A stretch of DNA of 64,000 bases from Pseudomonas sp. JQ170C (GCF_035581345.1 NZ_CP141608.1:5734501-5798500); one strand, 5' to 3'; positions 50,395-58,603 are shown, numbered from the stretch's first letter. The notes: generated by a model not told the origin, from the sequence alone. Made by a program: numbers and translations.

Positions 50395-51291
50395 ATGATC
50401 AGCTTCAAACAGCTTACGCTCGCCACAAGTATCGGTGCCCTGTCTCTGGCCCTGACCGCCTGTTCGGACAGCGAGGCGCCTGCCTCGGCCACTAAGACCA
50501 ATACACCCGCAGCGGCCAAAGAAGCCAAACCCGCTGTGAACCCCGATGCCGCCGTGGTCACCAGCCTGCCAGCCCGTCCATTGCAAGATGACCGCTCCGT
50601 CTACTGGGAGGTCAATTCGGGCACCCAGGCAGCCTTCATCTACAACGGCAAAATGCCCGAGCCAGACGGCACCGTGGCCGTCATCAAGGCATTCGGCAAT
50701 GGTGGCTACTACCGGGGCACCGATGAACTCTCCGAGCTGTTCGACACCTACTCGAAAACCCGCGACGAGTTCGTCAAAAAAGACCTCGAAAAAACCATTA
50801 CGCCGCTGCTTCAGGAACAAATTGCTAAATTCGGCACCCACGACTTCTATAAGAAGACGCTGAGCGCCAACACCATCGACATGAAGCCCTACGACTTCGA
50901 GAAAGAGGAGTTTCCTCTATCCAGCACATTGTTCAGCTCGATGGACGAGAAGCTGCTCTCGGCAACAACCCCCAATAAATACAAGATCTCCAATAGTGGC
51001 CATCACTATTTGAGCTTCTACGATGCCCGTGATTTCCGCCTCGGTTTCTCCAATGGCGAGCAGCTGAAATCCCTCAAGGTCAAAGGGGATGAGGCGCGCG
51101 CCATCGAAGCGGCACGTATCGCCGGCGGCGGTGATCATCTTGAGCTGCACGTGTACGGCTACTTTGACAAAACCATCAAGGGTGATGCCCGGGCCACAGA
51201 CCCGACCCGTGCCGTCCTGCTGTCGGTGCAGTACATCGAGCTGGTCGACAAGACCAAGCCCAATGTCGTGCTGTACCGTCAAACGCTGTAA
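50395..51291 (+). CDS. lipoprotein, possibly DUF4852 family
   Basis: The 298-residue protein has a lipoprotein signal (MISFKQLTLATSIGALSLAL, lipobox LTAC, cysteine 23), a low-complexity linker rich in Ala/Lys/Pro, and a soluble domain with SVYWEVNSGTQAAFIYNG, GGYYRGTDELSELFDTYSKT, and a C-terminal strand pair AVLLSVQYIELVDKTKPNVV. I associate this with DUF4852, but not firmly. No catalytic residues are apparent. It has its own terminator and is followed by the ToxR-like gene. Confidence 0.6.
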   Translation: MISFKQLTLATSIGALSLALTACSDSEAPASATKTNTPAAAKEAKPAVNPDAAVVTSLPARPLQDDRSVYWEVNSGTQAAFIYNGKMPEPDGTVAVIKAFGNGGYYRGTDELSELFDTYSKTRDEFVKKDLEKTITPLLQEQIAKFGTHDFYKKTLSANTIDMKPYDFEKEEFPLSSTLFSSMDEKLLSATTPNKYKISNSGHHYLSFYDARDFRLGFSNGEQLKSLKVKGDEARAIEAARIAGGGDHLELHVYGYFDKTIKGDARATDPTRAVLLSVQYIELVDKTKPNVVLYRQTL

Positions 51292-51317
51292 TCGGGGATA
51301 GCCTGAAGCGGTCCCCC

Positions 51318-51352
51318 AATGGCTTGCAGCGAACCTGCAAGCCATTTCTTTA
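51318..51352 (+). terminator. terminator of the DUF4852-like lipoprotein gene
   Basis: A perfect 12-bp stem (AATGGCTTGCAG/CTGCAAGCCATT, loop CGAAC) followed by TTCTTTATT, 26 bp after the stop codon. Confidence 0.9.
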
Positions 51353-51387
51353 TTATCGACCTCTATATCCGGGTGATTTATTTCAAT

Positions 51388-51425
51388 GTTGAAATATATA
51401 TAACCCAATAGTCTATATATAAAGG
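51388..51425. promoter_or_regulatory. AT-rich segment upstream of the ToxR-like gene
   Basis: A 38-bp stretch contains two TATATATA blocks separated by ACCCAATAGTC. It is the most AT-rich segment of the window and lies about 90 bp ahead of the ToxR-like start codon; AT-rich repeats are typical targets of ToxR-type and H-NS-like proteins. Confidence 0.35.
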
Positions 51426-51453
51426 TCCACCACTACGAGCACCTGCTGTCGAC

Positions 51454-51481
51454 TTGCCTCAATAACAACGCGCCCTATAAT
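51454..51481 (+). promoter_or_regulatory. sigma-70 promoter of the ToxR-like operon
   Basis: TTGCCT and a perfect TATAAT (51476-51481) are spaced by 16 bases. The predicted transcript start is about 26 bases before the ATG, and the AT-rich tract lies just upstream of the -35 box. Confidence 0.55.
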
Positions 51482-51513
51482 AGCGACGAATTTCACAACG
51501 CGCGTAATGCTTC

Positions 51514-52266
51514 ATGATTTACCACTTTCGACTTAAAAGCCGTGCGCTTGTGGAATTTGATCCCGAACTCTGCAAGCTCCTTGTCCATAAAATCCCCGGC
51601 GCACCCGAGACACTGTCACTGGCACGCGCAGACGCCCGAATACTCGAACTTCTGCTCAGCGATCCCGGAGCGGTCTGCTCACGCGAGGCCATTCTTGAAT
51701 TCGCCTGGGAGGATCGCGTCGTCTCGGCGGGTAGCCTGAACCAGTCGATTTTTGCGCTCAGGAACATGCTGGAGGACGGCAAGGATCACGACATCGTCAT
51801 CACCGTGCCGCGCCGGGGTTACCGCTTCAACACCCAGTACCTGGTCCACTCCCCCGACACCCCGGCGCCCCAGTCGCCCGCCGCACCGCCAGGCAAAAGC
51901 CAGGGTATCGGCCCGGCAATCTGGCTGGGTTACCTGGCGGTGGCGGTGTTCGCCCTGTTTACCCTGTGGCGTGTATATGCCTGGTATCAACCCACTGGCG
52001 ACTTGTATGTCGCCAATGCCCAGCAAGGTGAACTGGCCATTTCAGCGGTCGGCAAAAACGAAGCCGACGTGAATGACCTCCAGGCCGAATTATCTGAATT
52101 CAATCTGGCAGAGCAAAACCTGCGGGGGCACGTCTACGTCAGCCGGACGGGGCCACGTATGAACCTGTCGTGCCTGCGGGAAAACGGCGACGCCTATAAC
52201 CTCGAATTTCAGTTCCAACACGAGCACTTCATCAGCATGCTGAAAAAATGCGTGGCCGGATCATGA
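51514..52266 (+). CDS. ToxR-like membrane-bound transcriptional regulator
   Basis: The 250-residue protein has an N-terminal OmpR/PhoB-type winged helix (about 1-110, with SREAILEFAWEDRVVSAGSL, NQSIFALRNMLEDGK and ITVPRRGYRF), a Pro-rich linker, one membrane helix (about 133-156) and a periplasmic domain of about 90 residues with two cysteines, C220 and C246. This is the ToxR/TcpP/CadC architecture, in which a periplasmic signal controls membrane-tethered DNA binding. The start has no good Shine-Dalgarno sequence. The next gene overlaps it by 4 bp. The signal and targets are unknown; neighbouring lipoprotein and porin genes are candidates. Confidence 0.85.
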   Translation: MIYHFRLKSRALVEFDPELCKLLVHKIPGAPETLSLARADARILELLLSDPGAVCSREAILEFAWEDRVVSAGSLNQSIFALRNMLEDGKDHDIVITVPRRGYRFNTQYLVHSPDTPAPQSPAAPPGKSQGIGPAIWLGYLAVAVFALFTLWRVYAWYQPTGDLYVANAQQGELAISAVGKNEADVNDLQAELSEFNLAEQNLRGHVYVSRTGPRMNLSCLRENGDAYNLEFQFQHEHFISMLKKCVAGS

Positions 52267-52739
52267 CCCGTCACCCACACGCCTGGCGTCATGTCCTGAT
52301 CATCACGGGTGTATTTCTGATATGCCTGGCAACGATACTGACCACACTTCCCCGCCCCTATCTCAACAGCCAGCCATATCGCTCTGAAGGCCATCATTTC
52401 ATGGGCAGCGAGCGTATGGATTTCAAAGATGGCCTGACCATCAGTGAACCCAGTGCTGTGCTCAGTATTCTTGAGCGGCTGGGGGATAAAGAGCGGCATG
52501 TTGCTGTGGGAGCTTCTATTGTCGAAACCTCGCGCTGGCGGATAAAGATCAAGGTTGAAGATATTCAGGCCAGCCGCCAGGAAGAACTCTTTGATGTCAG
52601 CAGTAATTCGGAGTTGTTGTTTGCCCGCCAGTATTTCAGGTTGGGCTCCATCCTGACCCTGGCCGTCCTCCCCGATGACAGGGATGCCCTGTGTTACTAC
52701 ATCCTGGAGCTGGACCGCCTGAGGTGCATGAACGACTGA
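52263..52739 (+). CDS. small membrane-anchored periplasmic protein, ToxS-like partner
   Basis: The 158-residue protein has one N-terminal membrane helix (about 10-30, VLIITGVFLICLATILTTLP) and a periplasmic domain of some 125 residues, mostly strand-like (SRWRIKIKVEDIQ, RLGSILTLAVLPDDRD), ending with two cysteines (C144, C155). The ATG overlaps the stop of the regulator gene (ATGA). Size, topology and coupling match ToxS, TcpH and PsaF, which protect and activate the paired regulator. No sequence motif identifies a family, so the ToxS name rests on context only. Confidence 0.68.
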   Translation: MTRHPHAWRHVLIITGVFLICLATILTTLPRPYLNSQPYRSEGHHFMGSERMDFKDGLTISEPSAVLSILERLGDKERHVAVGASIVETSRWRIKIKVEDIQASRQEELFDVSSNSELLFARQYFRLGSILTLAVLPDDRDALCYYILELDRLRCMND

Positions 52740-52744
52740 TGCGA

Positions 52745-52760
52745 GCCCGCGCCTGCGGGC
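52745..52760 (+). terminator. weak hairpin after the ToxR/ToxS-like operon
   Basis: GCCCGC-GCCT-GCGGGC forms a 6-bp stem; the nearest T-run begins 12 bases later. It may attenuate readthrough into the next lipoprotein gene. Confidence 0.4.
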
Positions 52761-52853
52761 ATAAATAACGATTTTTGATTCCTGTTTTCCTCGCTCACCG
52801 CCCAGAGTGGGGATACGTCGGTCACCCCTCAGGTGACGCCAACAGGAACCTTC

Positions 52854-53534
52854 ATGCCTTTCAAAAAACTTGCCCTGCTGCTCTTCTCATTGAGCCTTTT
52901 CGGTTGCTCGATGGCGCCCAGCATCGACACAGCCATTACCGAACAAACAACGGCTGCGCCCTTGCAACTCATTGAACACGACGATGGCACTGTTGCCTGG
53001 CAACAATCGTCCGCGCCACTTTCAAAAAGTCACGACAAGGCAATCTTCATTGATTTGCCAAAAACCTTTTCCTTCGACAGTCACGACCCTCGACTCGCCA
53101 ACTTTGATGGCGACGCCAACTTATTGCGCCAGCACTTTCGTGCGCAATTGGAAAAACAGCTGACCACGGCAGGTTACACGTTGGTCGACAAACCCGCTGC
53201 ACGGGCCTTGTCGCTACAGATATCGATTGCCGACATCGAACGCGCCCCGCGTGATCCCAATGTCACTGAATACATTCCCATCGGCATGTTGGTGGGCTTG
53301 TCCCTGCATGCCACAGGGGTGCGCGATGACACCCTGTATCTGTTCTTCCAGAGCGAAGTCCGCGACAGCCTGAGCGGTGAAACCCTGGCGCGCGCCGTGG
53401 ACCGAGCCAGCGGCAAAAACATCGGGCAAGACCAAGGCCCGGTCGTTGAAGACGTTTACCCCGCCATGGATGCCGCTGCACGCCTGATTCGTGAACGCCT
53501 GGACAGGGCGTTCCAACCCGCAGGATCGGCCTGA
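52854..53534 (+). CDS. lipoprotein, DUF3313-like
   Basis: The 226-residue protein has a lipoprotein signal (MPFKKLALLLFSLSLFG, then C18) and a soluble domain with AIFIDLPKTFSFDSHDPR, a helix-strand-helix core (LRQHFRAQLEKQLTTAGYTLVDKPAARALSL in part), and a GETLARAVDRASGK segment. The core resembles DUF3313 lipoproteins, but the match is by eye. AGGAA precedes the ATG at 52854, so I used it instead of an upstream in-frame codon. It is in the same direction as the ToxR/ToxS-like genes. Confidence 0.65.
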   Translation: MPFKKLALLLFSLSLFGCSMAPSIDTAITEQTTAAPLQLIEHDDGTVAWQQSSAPLSKSHDKAIFIDLPKTFSFDSHDPRLANFDGDANLLRQHFRAQLEKQLTTAGYTLVDKPAARALSLQISIADIERAPRDPNVTEYIPIGMLVGLSLHATGVRDDTLYLFFQSEVRDSLSGETLARAVDRASGKNIGQDQGPVVEDVYPAMDAAARLIRERLDRAFQPAGSA

Positions 53535-53570
53535 TTTAGCCAGCCCCTAACCAACCACATTGGATGAAAG

Positions 53571-54071
53571 ATGAAATTCGCAAAACAGTTTGTAGCCGCT
53601 CTCTTTGTATTCAGCTCGTTGAGCGTGATGGCGGATGACCGAGGCCTGTACCTGGGCGGTGGTGTGACCCGGGTGGAAACCGACGAGCACCAGCTCAGTG
53701 ACGATGACAACGCCTACAAAGCCTTTGTCGGGTACCGGCTGAACCCGTACCTGGCACTGGAAGGCGCCTGGGTGGACCTGGGCAACTTCGATGGCAAGTA
53801 CGGTGATTTCGAAGGCCACTCGCTGCAGGCCACAGCCCACTTTGGTGTGCCGGTCGGCCAACGGGTGCGCCTGTTTGCCAGCGCCGGGGTGCACGCCTGG
53901 GATGCCGACAACGACATCGCCGGCGACAGCAACGACCTGGATCTGACCTACGGCCTGGGCGTCGAGGTGGACGTGTTCCGCAACTTGGGCGTGCGCCTGG
54001 AGCAGGAAGTGCTGAAGGTCGGTGATCTCGACCTGGACCAGACCAGCGCCAGCGTTTATTTCATGTTCTGA
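53571..54071 (+). CDS. outer-membrane beta-barrel protein
   Basis: The 166-residue protein has a signal peptide (MKFAKQFVAALFVFSSLSVMA) and then alternating strands (GLYLGGGVTRVE, KAFVGYRLNPYLALEGAWVDLG, SLQATAHFGVPVGQRVRLFASAGVHAW, part) ending in a C-terminal phenylalanine (SASVYFMF), the outer-membrane sorting signal. The fold is an 8-stranded OmpA/OmpX-like barrel. Acidic turn residues (DADNDIAGDSNDLD) could bind divalent cations. It is the kind of protein ToxR-like regulators control. Confidence 0.82.
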   Translation: MKFAKQFVAALFVFSSLSVMADDRGLYLGGGVTRVETDEHQLSDDDNAYKAFVGYRLNPYLALEGAWVDLGNFDGKYGDFEGHSLQATAHFGVPVGQRVRLFASAGVHAWDADNDIAGDSNDLDLTYGLGVEVDVFRNLGVRLEQEVLKVGDLDLDQTSASVYFMF

Positions 54072-54088
54072 TCCCGCGCGATTGCCAT

Positions 54089-54156
54089 CCGGACTCGCAG
54101 TAGTAATTGGCGCCAACCTGCTCTTTACTAGCAGCAGCCCACCGCTGTGAGTCCGG
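54089..54156 (+). promoter_or_regulatory. long-range inverted repeat in the leader of the MscS-type gene
   Basis: CCGGACTC (54089-54096) pairs with GAGTCCGG (54149-54156), which covers the ribosome binding site and ends 1 base before the ATG at 54158. If it forms in the mRNA, the site would be hidden. Eight pairs with a 52-base loop is only suggestive. Confidence 0.3.
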
Positions 54157-54157
54157 T

Positions 54158-55588
54158 ATGTCCGCATTCGTCCAGAGTTACCCGCTATTGATCGGCATCG
54201 GCCTGATCGCGCTCGACCTCCTGCTCTGGCAGGTGATTCCCGTTGACCGGCGTTACTGGCGGATCGGCCTGCGCCTGGGCATGTTCCTGTTGTTCACCTG
54301 GGTGCTGATCAGTGCCGGCATCAGCCCTTTGCAGCCTGCCCCCTGGGTCGAGGATGTACCTCGCAACCTTCTGGCAACGGTGCTGGCCATCGCCTGGTGG
54401 TTGTTCGCTGCACGTACCGTCACAGTGATTTTCGGCCTGCTGATCATCTCCCGCAGCGGTCATGCCGGGCGCTTGCTGCAGGATGTGGCCGGGGCACTGA
54501 TCTTTCTTGCGGCCATCGTCGCTGCCGCCGCGTATGTGATGCAGCTACCGGTCAAAGGCCTGCTGGCAACATCCGGGGTCATGGCCATCGTCATCGGTCT
54601 GGCACTGCAGAGCACCCTGAGCGACGTGTTCTCCGGCATTGTGCTCAACACCACCCGCCCCTATCAGATCGATGACTGGATCAGCATCGACGGCACCGAA
54701 GGCAAGGTCATCGACATCGACTGGCGTGCCACCCGCCTGCTGACCAGCAACGGCAGCATGGCGGTGATTCCCAACTCGGTGGCCGCCAAGGCCAAGCTAC
54801 TCAACTTCAGCCGGCCCAGTGACGTTCATGGCGTCTCCATTACCGTGGTGGTGCCGGCGCAGGTGCGCCCCAAACGGGTCATCGATGCGCTGGAAAAAAC
54901 CCTGCAGGGCAGCCGCGCATTGCTGGCCACACCCGCGCCCAAGGTAACGATCAAAAGCTCGACCCTCGAATACGTCGAGTACGAGGCCAGCGGTTTTGTC
55001 AGCGCCATGGGCCAGAAGACCGAAGTGCGCAATCAGATGTTCGATCTCGCCCACCGCCACCTGGAAGCAACCGGCGTGGTCTGGAATGCCGACACCCCGT
55101 CTTCCCAGGGCTGGAACCGGCAACGGATCCTGCTCGAAGACGTGCGCATTTTCCGCTCGCTGACCAGCGACGAGAAAGACAACCTCAGCCAGCGCATGAC
55201 CTCGGTGGAGTACCTCCCCGACCAGGTCATCCTGGGGGTTGGCGACAGTTCGGAATACTTGCTGGTGATCGGCACCGGCGTGGTGTCGGCGTCGATCCGA
55301 GGTGGCGACAAGCTGATCGAAGCCGGACGCATGGGGCCCGGCGAAGTGTTGGCGGCCGAGGGGTTGCTCGATGAAGATCAGTCCATCGCCGAGTTCCGCA
55401 GCCTGACCAGTTGCCTGCTGTACCGCATCGACAAAGACGATGTGCGCAGTTGCCTGGAAGAGCGCCACGAGGTCAAGACCGCGTTGACCAAGCTGCAGCG
55501 CATCCGCCAGCAAACCAATCAGTCACTGCTGGAGCAGAAACCGGCAGCCATCAAGAAAGGCGGCTTTCTCAGCTGGCTGCACAAGTAA
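54158..55588 (+). CDS. MscS-type channel with C-terminal cyclic-nucleotide-binding-like domain
   Basis: The 476-residue protein has about four membrane helices, an MscS pore region (GLLATSGVMAIVIGLALQST, LSDVFSGIVLN) and beta domain (YQIDDWISIDGTEGKVIDID, NSVAAKAKLLNFSRP), an alpha/beta cage and, from about residue 345, a cNMP-binding-like fold (LPDQVILGVGDSSEYLLVIG, GPGEVLAAEGLLDEDQSIAEF). Channels of this bCNG group gate on cyclic nucleotides and often have lost mechanosensitivity. The phosphate-binding cassette is degenerate (GPGEVLAAEGLL). ATG at 54158 avoids an upstream codon without a membrane segment. Confidence 0.88.
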   Translation: MSAFVQSYPLLIGIGLIALDLLLWQVIPVDRRYWRIGLRLGMFLLFTWVLISAGISPLQPAPWVEDVPRNLLATVLAIAWWLFAARTVTVIFGLLIISRSGHAGRLLQDVAGALIFLAAIVAAAAYVMQLPVKGLLATSGVMAIVIGLALQSTLSDVFSGIVLNTTRPYQIDDWISIDGTEGKVIDIDWRATRLLTSNGSMAVIPNSVAAKAKLLNFSRPSDVHGVSITVVVPAQVRPKRVIDALEKTLQGSRALLATPAPKVTIKSSTLEYVEYEASGFVSAMGQKTEVRNQMFDLAHRHLEATGVVWNADTPSSQGWNRQRILLEDVRIFRSLTSDEKDNLSQRMTSVEYLPDQVILGVGDSSEYLLVIGTGVVSASIRGGDKLIEAGRMGPGEVLAAEGLLDEDQSIAEFRSLTSCLLYRIDKDDVRSCLEERHEVKTALTKLQRIRQQTNQSLLEQKPAAIKKGGFLSWLHK

Positions 55589-55590
55589 CC

Positions 55591-56877
55591 CTACAGCACC
55601 ACGCGCAGGCACTGGCCGGCGTGGTACAGCGAGAACCCGGTTTCGTAGAAGCCGGTACGCAGCGCCGGGGCCGACACCGGCTTCATTGCCGAGAAGGGAA
55701 TCGGCAAGGCATCGGGGTTGTCCTGCAGCAGGAACTGGGCAAAGGCTTTGCCGATCACCGTACCGGTAGTGTTGCCCCGCCCGTTGTAGCCGGTCACGGC
55801 AACCAGGCCCGGGGCCGGTTCAAACAGGCGCATCAGGTGATCGGGGGTGAAGTCGATGCAACCGGTCCAATGCATTTCCCACTCGATCTTGCCCAACTGC
55901 GGGAAGTAGTGGTTCTGGATGCGGTCGGCCCAGCTGCGGATGAACCAGTTGGGTTTGTTGTCGACCCGGCCCAGGCTTCCGAGCAGCAGGCGGCCTTCAT
56001 CATCGCGGCGGATGCTGCTGAGCACCGTGCGCGTGTCCCATGAGCCCTGACCGTGCCTGAGCACGTTATCGGCAACCTCGCCTTGCAGCGGCACCGAAGC
56101 GACCTGGTAGTAGTAACCGCGGAAGAAGTGCTTTTGCAGGGTGGTCCAGTCGCCTTCGGTGTAGGCACCGGTGGAGATCACCACCTTGTCGGCGCTGACC
56201 GAGCCCTTGGCGGTTTTTACCTGCCAGCCACGGCCTTCACGCGCCAGGCCCTCGACGGCCGACTGCTGGAAAATCTGCCCGCCAAGGCGGGTGACCGCAG
56301 CGGCCAGGCCCTGGGTGTAGGCCATGGGGTTGATGGTGCCGGCGCGGCGGTCGAGCAGCGCGGCAGAAATCTTGTCGGTACCGCAGTACTCCTCGCAGCG
56401 CGCACCGGTGAGCAGTTCGACGTCGGCGCCGCGCCGGCTCCATTGTTCATGGCGGGCCTCAAGGTCGGCCACGCCCGTGGCGTTGTGGGCCATGTGCAGG
56501 GTGCCGGTGTTGTGTGCCTGGCAGTCGATGCCCAGGCGCTCGATGGTGGCGAAGACTTCGGCGGGCGCGTCGCCCAGCACCTTGTTCAGGCGGCTGCCTT
56601 GCTTCTGGCCGAGGGTGGCCTCAACGTCATCGGGGCGAATCCAGGTGCCGGCATTGACCAGACCGACGTTGCGGCCGGAACCGCCGTGGCCGATGGTCCA
56701 GGCCTCCAGCAGGATGACCGACTTGCCCGCTTCGAGCAGGTGAATCGCGGCGCTAAGGCCGGTGATGCCGCCGCCGATGATGCAGACGTCGGCCTTGAGT
56801 TCGGTGGCCAGCTTGTCGACCGGCGCAGCGAGCCTGGTGACGTGTTCCCACAGACATTGTTGACGCAGCTCTGGCAT
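55591..56877 (-). CDS. amaA: L-pipecolate oxidase AmaA (FAD-dependent)
   Basis: The 428-residue flavoprotein has the dinucleotide fold (ADVCIIGGGITGLSAAIHLLEAG in part; GGGITG at 35-40), a DadA/OrdL-type body (GHGGSGRNVGLVNAG) and the C-terminal GYNGRGNTTGTVIGKAFA. OrdL-like proteins oxidise secondary amines. Because it sits beside amaB and hglS in the KT2440 order, I assign the AmaA role: oxidation of L-pipecolate to piperideine-6-carboxylate in the D-lysine route. A gamma-glutamylputrescine-oxidase-type annotation is the main alternative. It is 100 bp behind amaB, with an REP pair in between. Confidence 0.87.
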   Translation of the reverse strand: MPELRQQCLWEHVTRLAAPVDKLATELKADVCIIGGGITGLSAAIHLLEAGKSVILLEAWTIGHGGSGRNVGLVNAGTWIRPDDVEATLGQKQGSRLNKVLGDAPAEVFATIERLGIDCQAHNTGTLHMAHNATGVADLEARHEQWSRRGADVELLTGARCEEYCGTDKISAALLDRRAGTINPMAYTQGLAAAVTRLGGQIFQQSAVEGLAREGRGWQVKTAKGSVSADKVVISTGAYTEGDWTTLQKHFFRGYYYQVASVPLQGEVADNVLRHGQGSWDTRTVLSSIRRDDEGRLLLGSLGRVDNKPNWFIRSWADRIQNHYFPQLGKIEWEMHWTGCIDFTPDHLMRLFEPAPGLVAVTGYNGRGNTTGTVIGKAFAQFLLQDNPDALPIPFSAMKPVSAPALRTGFYETGFSLYHAGQCLRVVL

Positions 56878-56904
56878 GGCTGGCTTCCTTCATTGTTCTT
56901 GTTG

Positions 56905-56961
56905 ATCGCGGGGCAAGCCCGCTCCTACAACAACTCCGTAGGAGCGGGCTTGCCCCGCGAT
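56905..56961. repeat. inverted pair of REP elements between amaB and amaA
   Basis: Copies at 56905-56928 and 56938-56961 face each other, separated by 9 bases, and can form a long hairpin in the amaB-amaA transcript. Confidence 0.92.
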
Positions 56962-56977
56962 GAAGCGTGCGCGGTGA

Positions 56978-58468
56978 TCAGTCGAACACAATCCCCTGCG
57001 CCAGCGGCAGCTCACGGGAGTAGTTGACCGTGTTGGTCTGCCGACGCATGTAGGCCTTCCAGGAATCGGAGCCCGACTCACGACCGCCACCGGTTTCTTT
57101 CTCGCCGCCAAAGGCGCCGCCGATCTCTGCACCGCTGGTGCCGATATTGACGTTGGCGATACCACAGTCGCTGCCCGAGGCACTCTGGAAGCGCTCGGCT
57201 TCACGCAGGTCAGTGGTGAAGATGCACGACGACAGGCCTTGTGGCACTTCGTTGTTCAGGCGCAGGGCCTCTTCAAAGTCGTCATAGGCCAGCACGTAGA
57301 GAATCGGTGCGAAGGTTTCGTGACGCACCACCGCGCTCTGCGCTGGCATCTCTGCAATGGCCGGGGATACGTAGTAGGCATTCGGGTACTGCTCCTGCAG
57401 TTGGCGCTCGCCGCCGAACACCTGGCCGCCTTCGTCGCGGGCACGGGCCAGGGCATCCTGCATGGCGTTGAACGACAGCTTGTCGATCAGTGGGCCAACC
57501 AGGTTGTCTTTACGTGGATCGCCAATGCGCACCTTGGCGTAGGCGGCTTTGACCTTCGCTACCACTTCGTCCTTGATCGAGCGGTGCACGATCAGGCGAC
57601 GCAGGGTGGTGCAACGCTGGCCGGCGGTACCGACGGCACTGAACAGGATGCCGCGCACGGCCAGGTCCAGGTCGGCACTCGGGGCCAGGATCATGGCGTT
57701 GTTGCCACCCAGCTCGAGGATGCTGCGGCCAAAGCGGGCAGCCACACGCGGGCCGACTTCGCGTCCCATACGGGTGCTGCCGGTGGCGCTCACCAGCGGT
57801 ACGCGCGGGTCATCGACCAGGGCTTCACCCGCGTCGCGGTCACCGATGACCAGCTGGCTCAGGCCTTCTGGCGCATCGCCAAAGGCTTTCAGGGCCTTTT
57901 CAAACAGTGCCTGGCACGCCAGGGCGGTCAGTGGCGTCTTCTCCGAAGGCTTCCACACCACGGCGTTGCCGCACACCAGGGCCAGGGTGGTGTTCCACGC
58001 CCAGACCGCAACCGGGAAGTTGAAGGCGCTGATCACGCCGACCACACCCAGCGGGTGCCAGGTTTCACGCATGTGGTGGCCAGGGCGCTCGGAGGCGATG
58101 GTCAGGCCGTAGAGCTGACGCGACAGGCCGACGGCGAAGTCGCAGATGTCGATCATTTCCTGCACTTCACCCAGGCCTTCCTGGGTGATCTTGCCGGCTT
58201 CGATGGACACCAGCTCGCCCAGGTCGGCCTTGTACTGGCGCAGTACTTCGCCGAACAGGCGGATCAACTCACCGCGACGCGGTGCCGGCACATTGCGCCA
58301 GGCCTGGAATGCCTGTTCGGCCTTGTCGATCTTGGCTACAACCTGGGCTTTGCTTTCCAGGTGCACCGAGGCAATCGCGCTGCCATCGATAGGGGTGTGA
58401 ACGGGATGGTTGCCGTGGGTGTAGGCAGTGGCCGGGACACCGAGGCGGTCTAGCAGTCCATCAACCAT
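56978..58468 (-). CDS. amaB: aldehyde dehydrogenase AmaB (piperideine-6-carboxylate / 2-aminoadipate semialdehyde)
   Basis: The 496-residue enzyme is an ALDH7-type dehydrogenase with catalytic C286 (GQRCTTLRR) and general base E252 (LELGGNN), the FNFP motif at 149-152, and the ALDH7-typical C terminus. It oxidises piperideine-6-carboxylate to 2-aminoadipate in lysine degradation. ATG at 58468 has AGGAG upstream and gives the AmaB length; the frame is open further. It is divergent from a LysR gene with a shared operator-like inverted repeat. Confidence 0.9.
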   Translation of the reverse strand: MVDGLLDRLGVPATAYTHGNHPVHTPIDGSAIASVHLESKAQVVAKIDKAEQAFQAWRNVPAPRRGELIRLFGEVLRQYKADLGELVSIEAGKITQEGLGEVQEMIDICDFAVGLSRQLYGLTIASERPGHHMRETWHPLGVVGVISAFNFPVAVWAWNTTLALVCGNAVVWKPSEKTPLTALACQALFEKALKAFGDAPEGLSQLVIGDRDAGEALVDDPRVPLVSATGSTRMGREVGPRVAARFGRSILELGGNNAMILAPSADLDLAVRGILFSAVGTAGQRCTTLRRLIVHRSIKDEVVAKVKAAYAKVRIGDPRKDNLVGPLIDKLSFNAMQDALARARDEGGQVFGGERQLQEQYPNAYYVSPAIAEMPAQSAVVRHETFAPILYVLAYDDFEEALRLNNEVPQGLSSCIFTTDLREAERFQSASGSDCGIANVNIGTSGAEIGGAFGGEKETGGGRESGSDSWKAYMRRQTNTVNYSRELPLAQGIVFD

Positions 58469-58501
58469 TTTCTTCTCCTGCATGCGATGAGTGGTTGAAT
58501 T

Positions 58502-58532
58502 AGTGATCCGGATCAGTATTAATCCGATCACT
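58502..58532. promoter_or_regulatory. LysR-type operator candidate between amaB and the LysR gene
   Basis: AGTGATC (58502-58508) and GATCACT (58526-58532) are 7-bp arms with a 17-bp spacer. Within it, TGATCCGGATCA (58504-58515) is a perfect 12-bp palindrome. The site lies midway between the divergent starts, as typical of LysR-regulated promoters. Confidence 0.5.
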
Positions 58533-58603
58533 CTGGCGCAACAAACGACCTTTATTCTGCATATCATTCCGCCAGGTAATGATCTACCTGCTTAGAGATC
58601 GCT

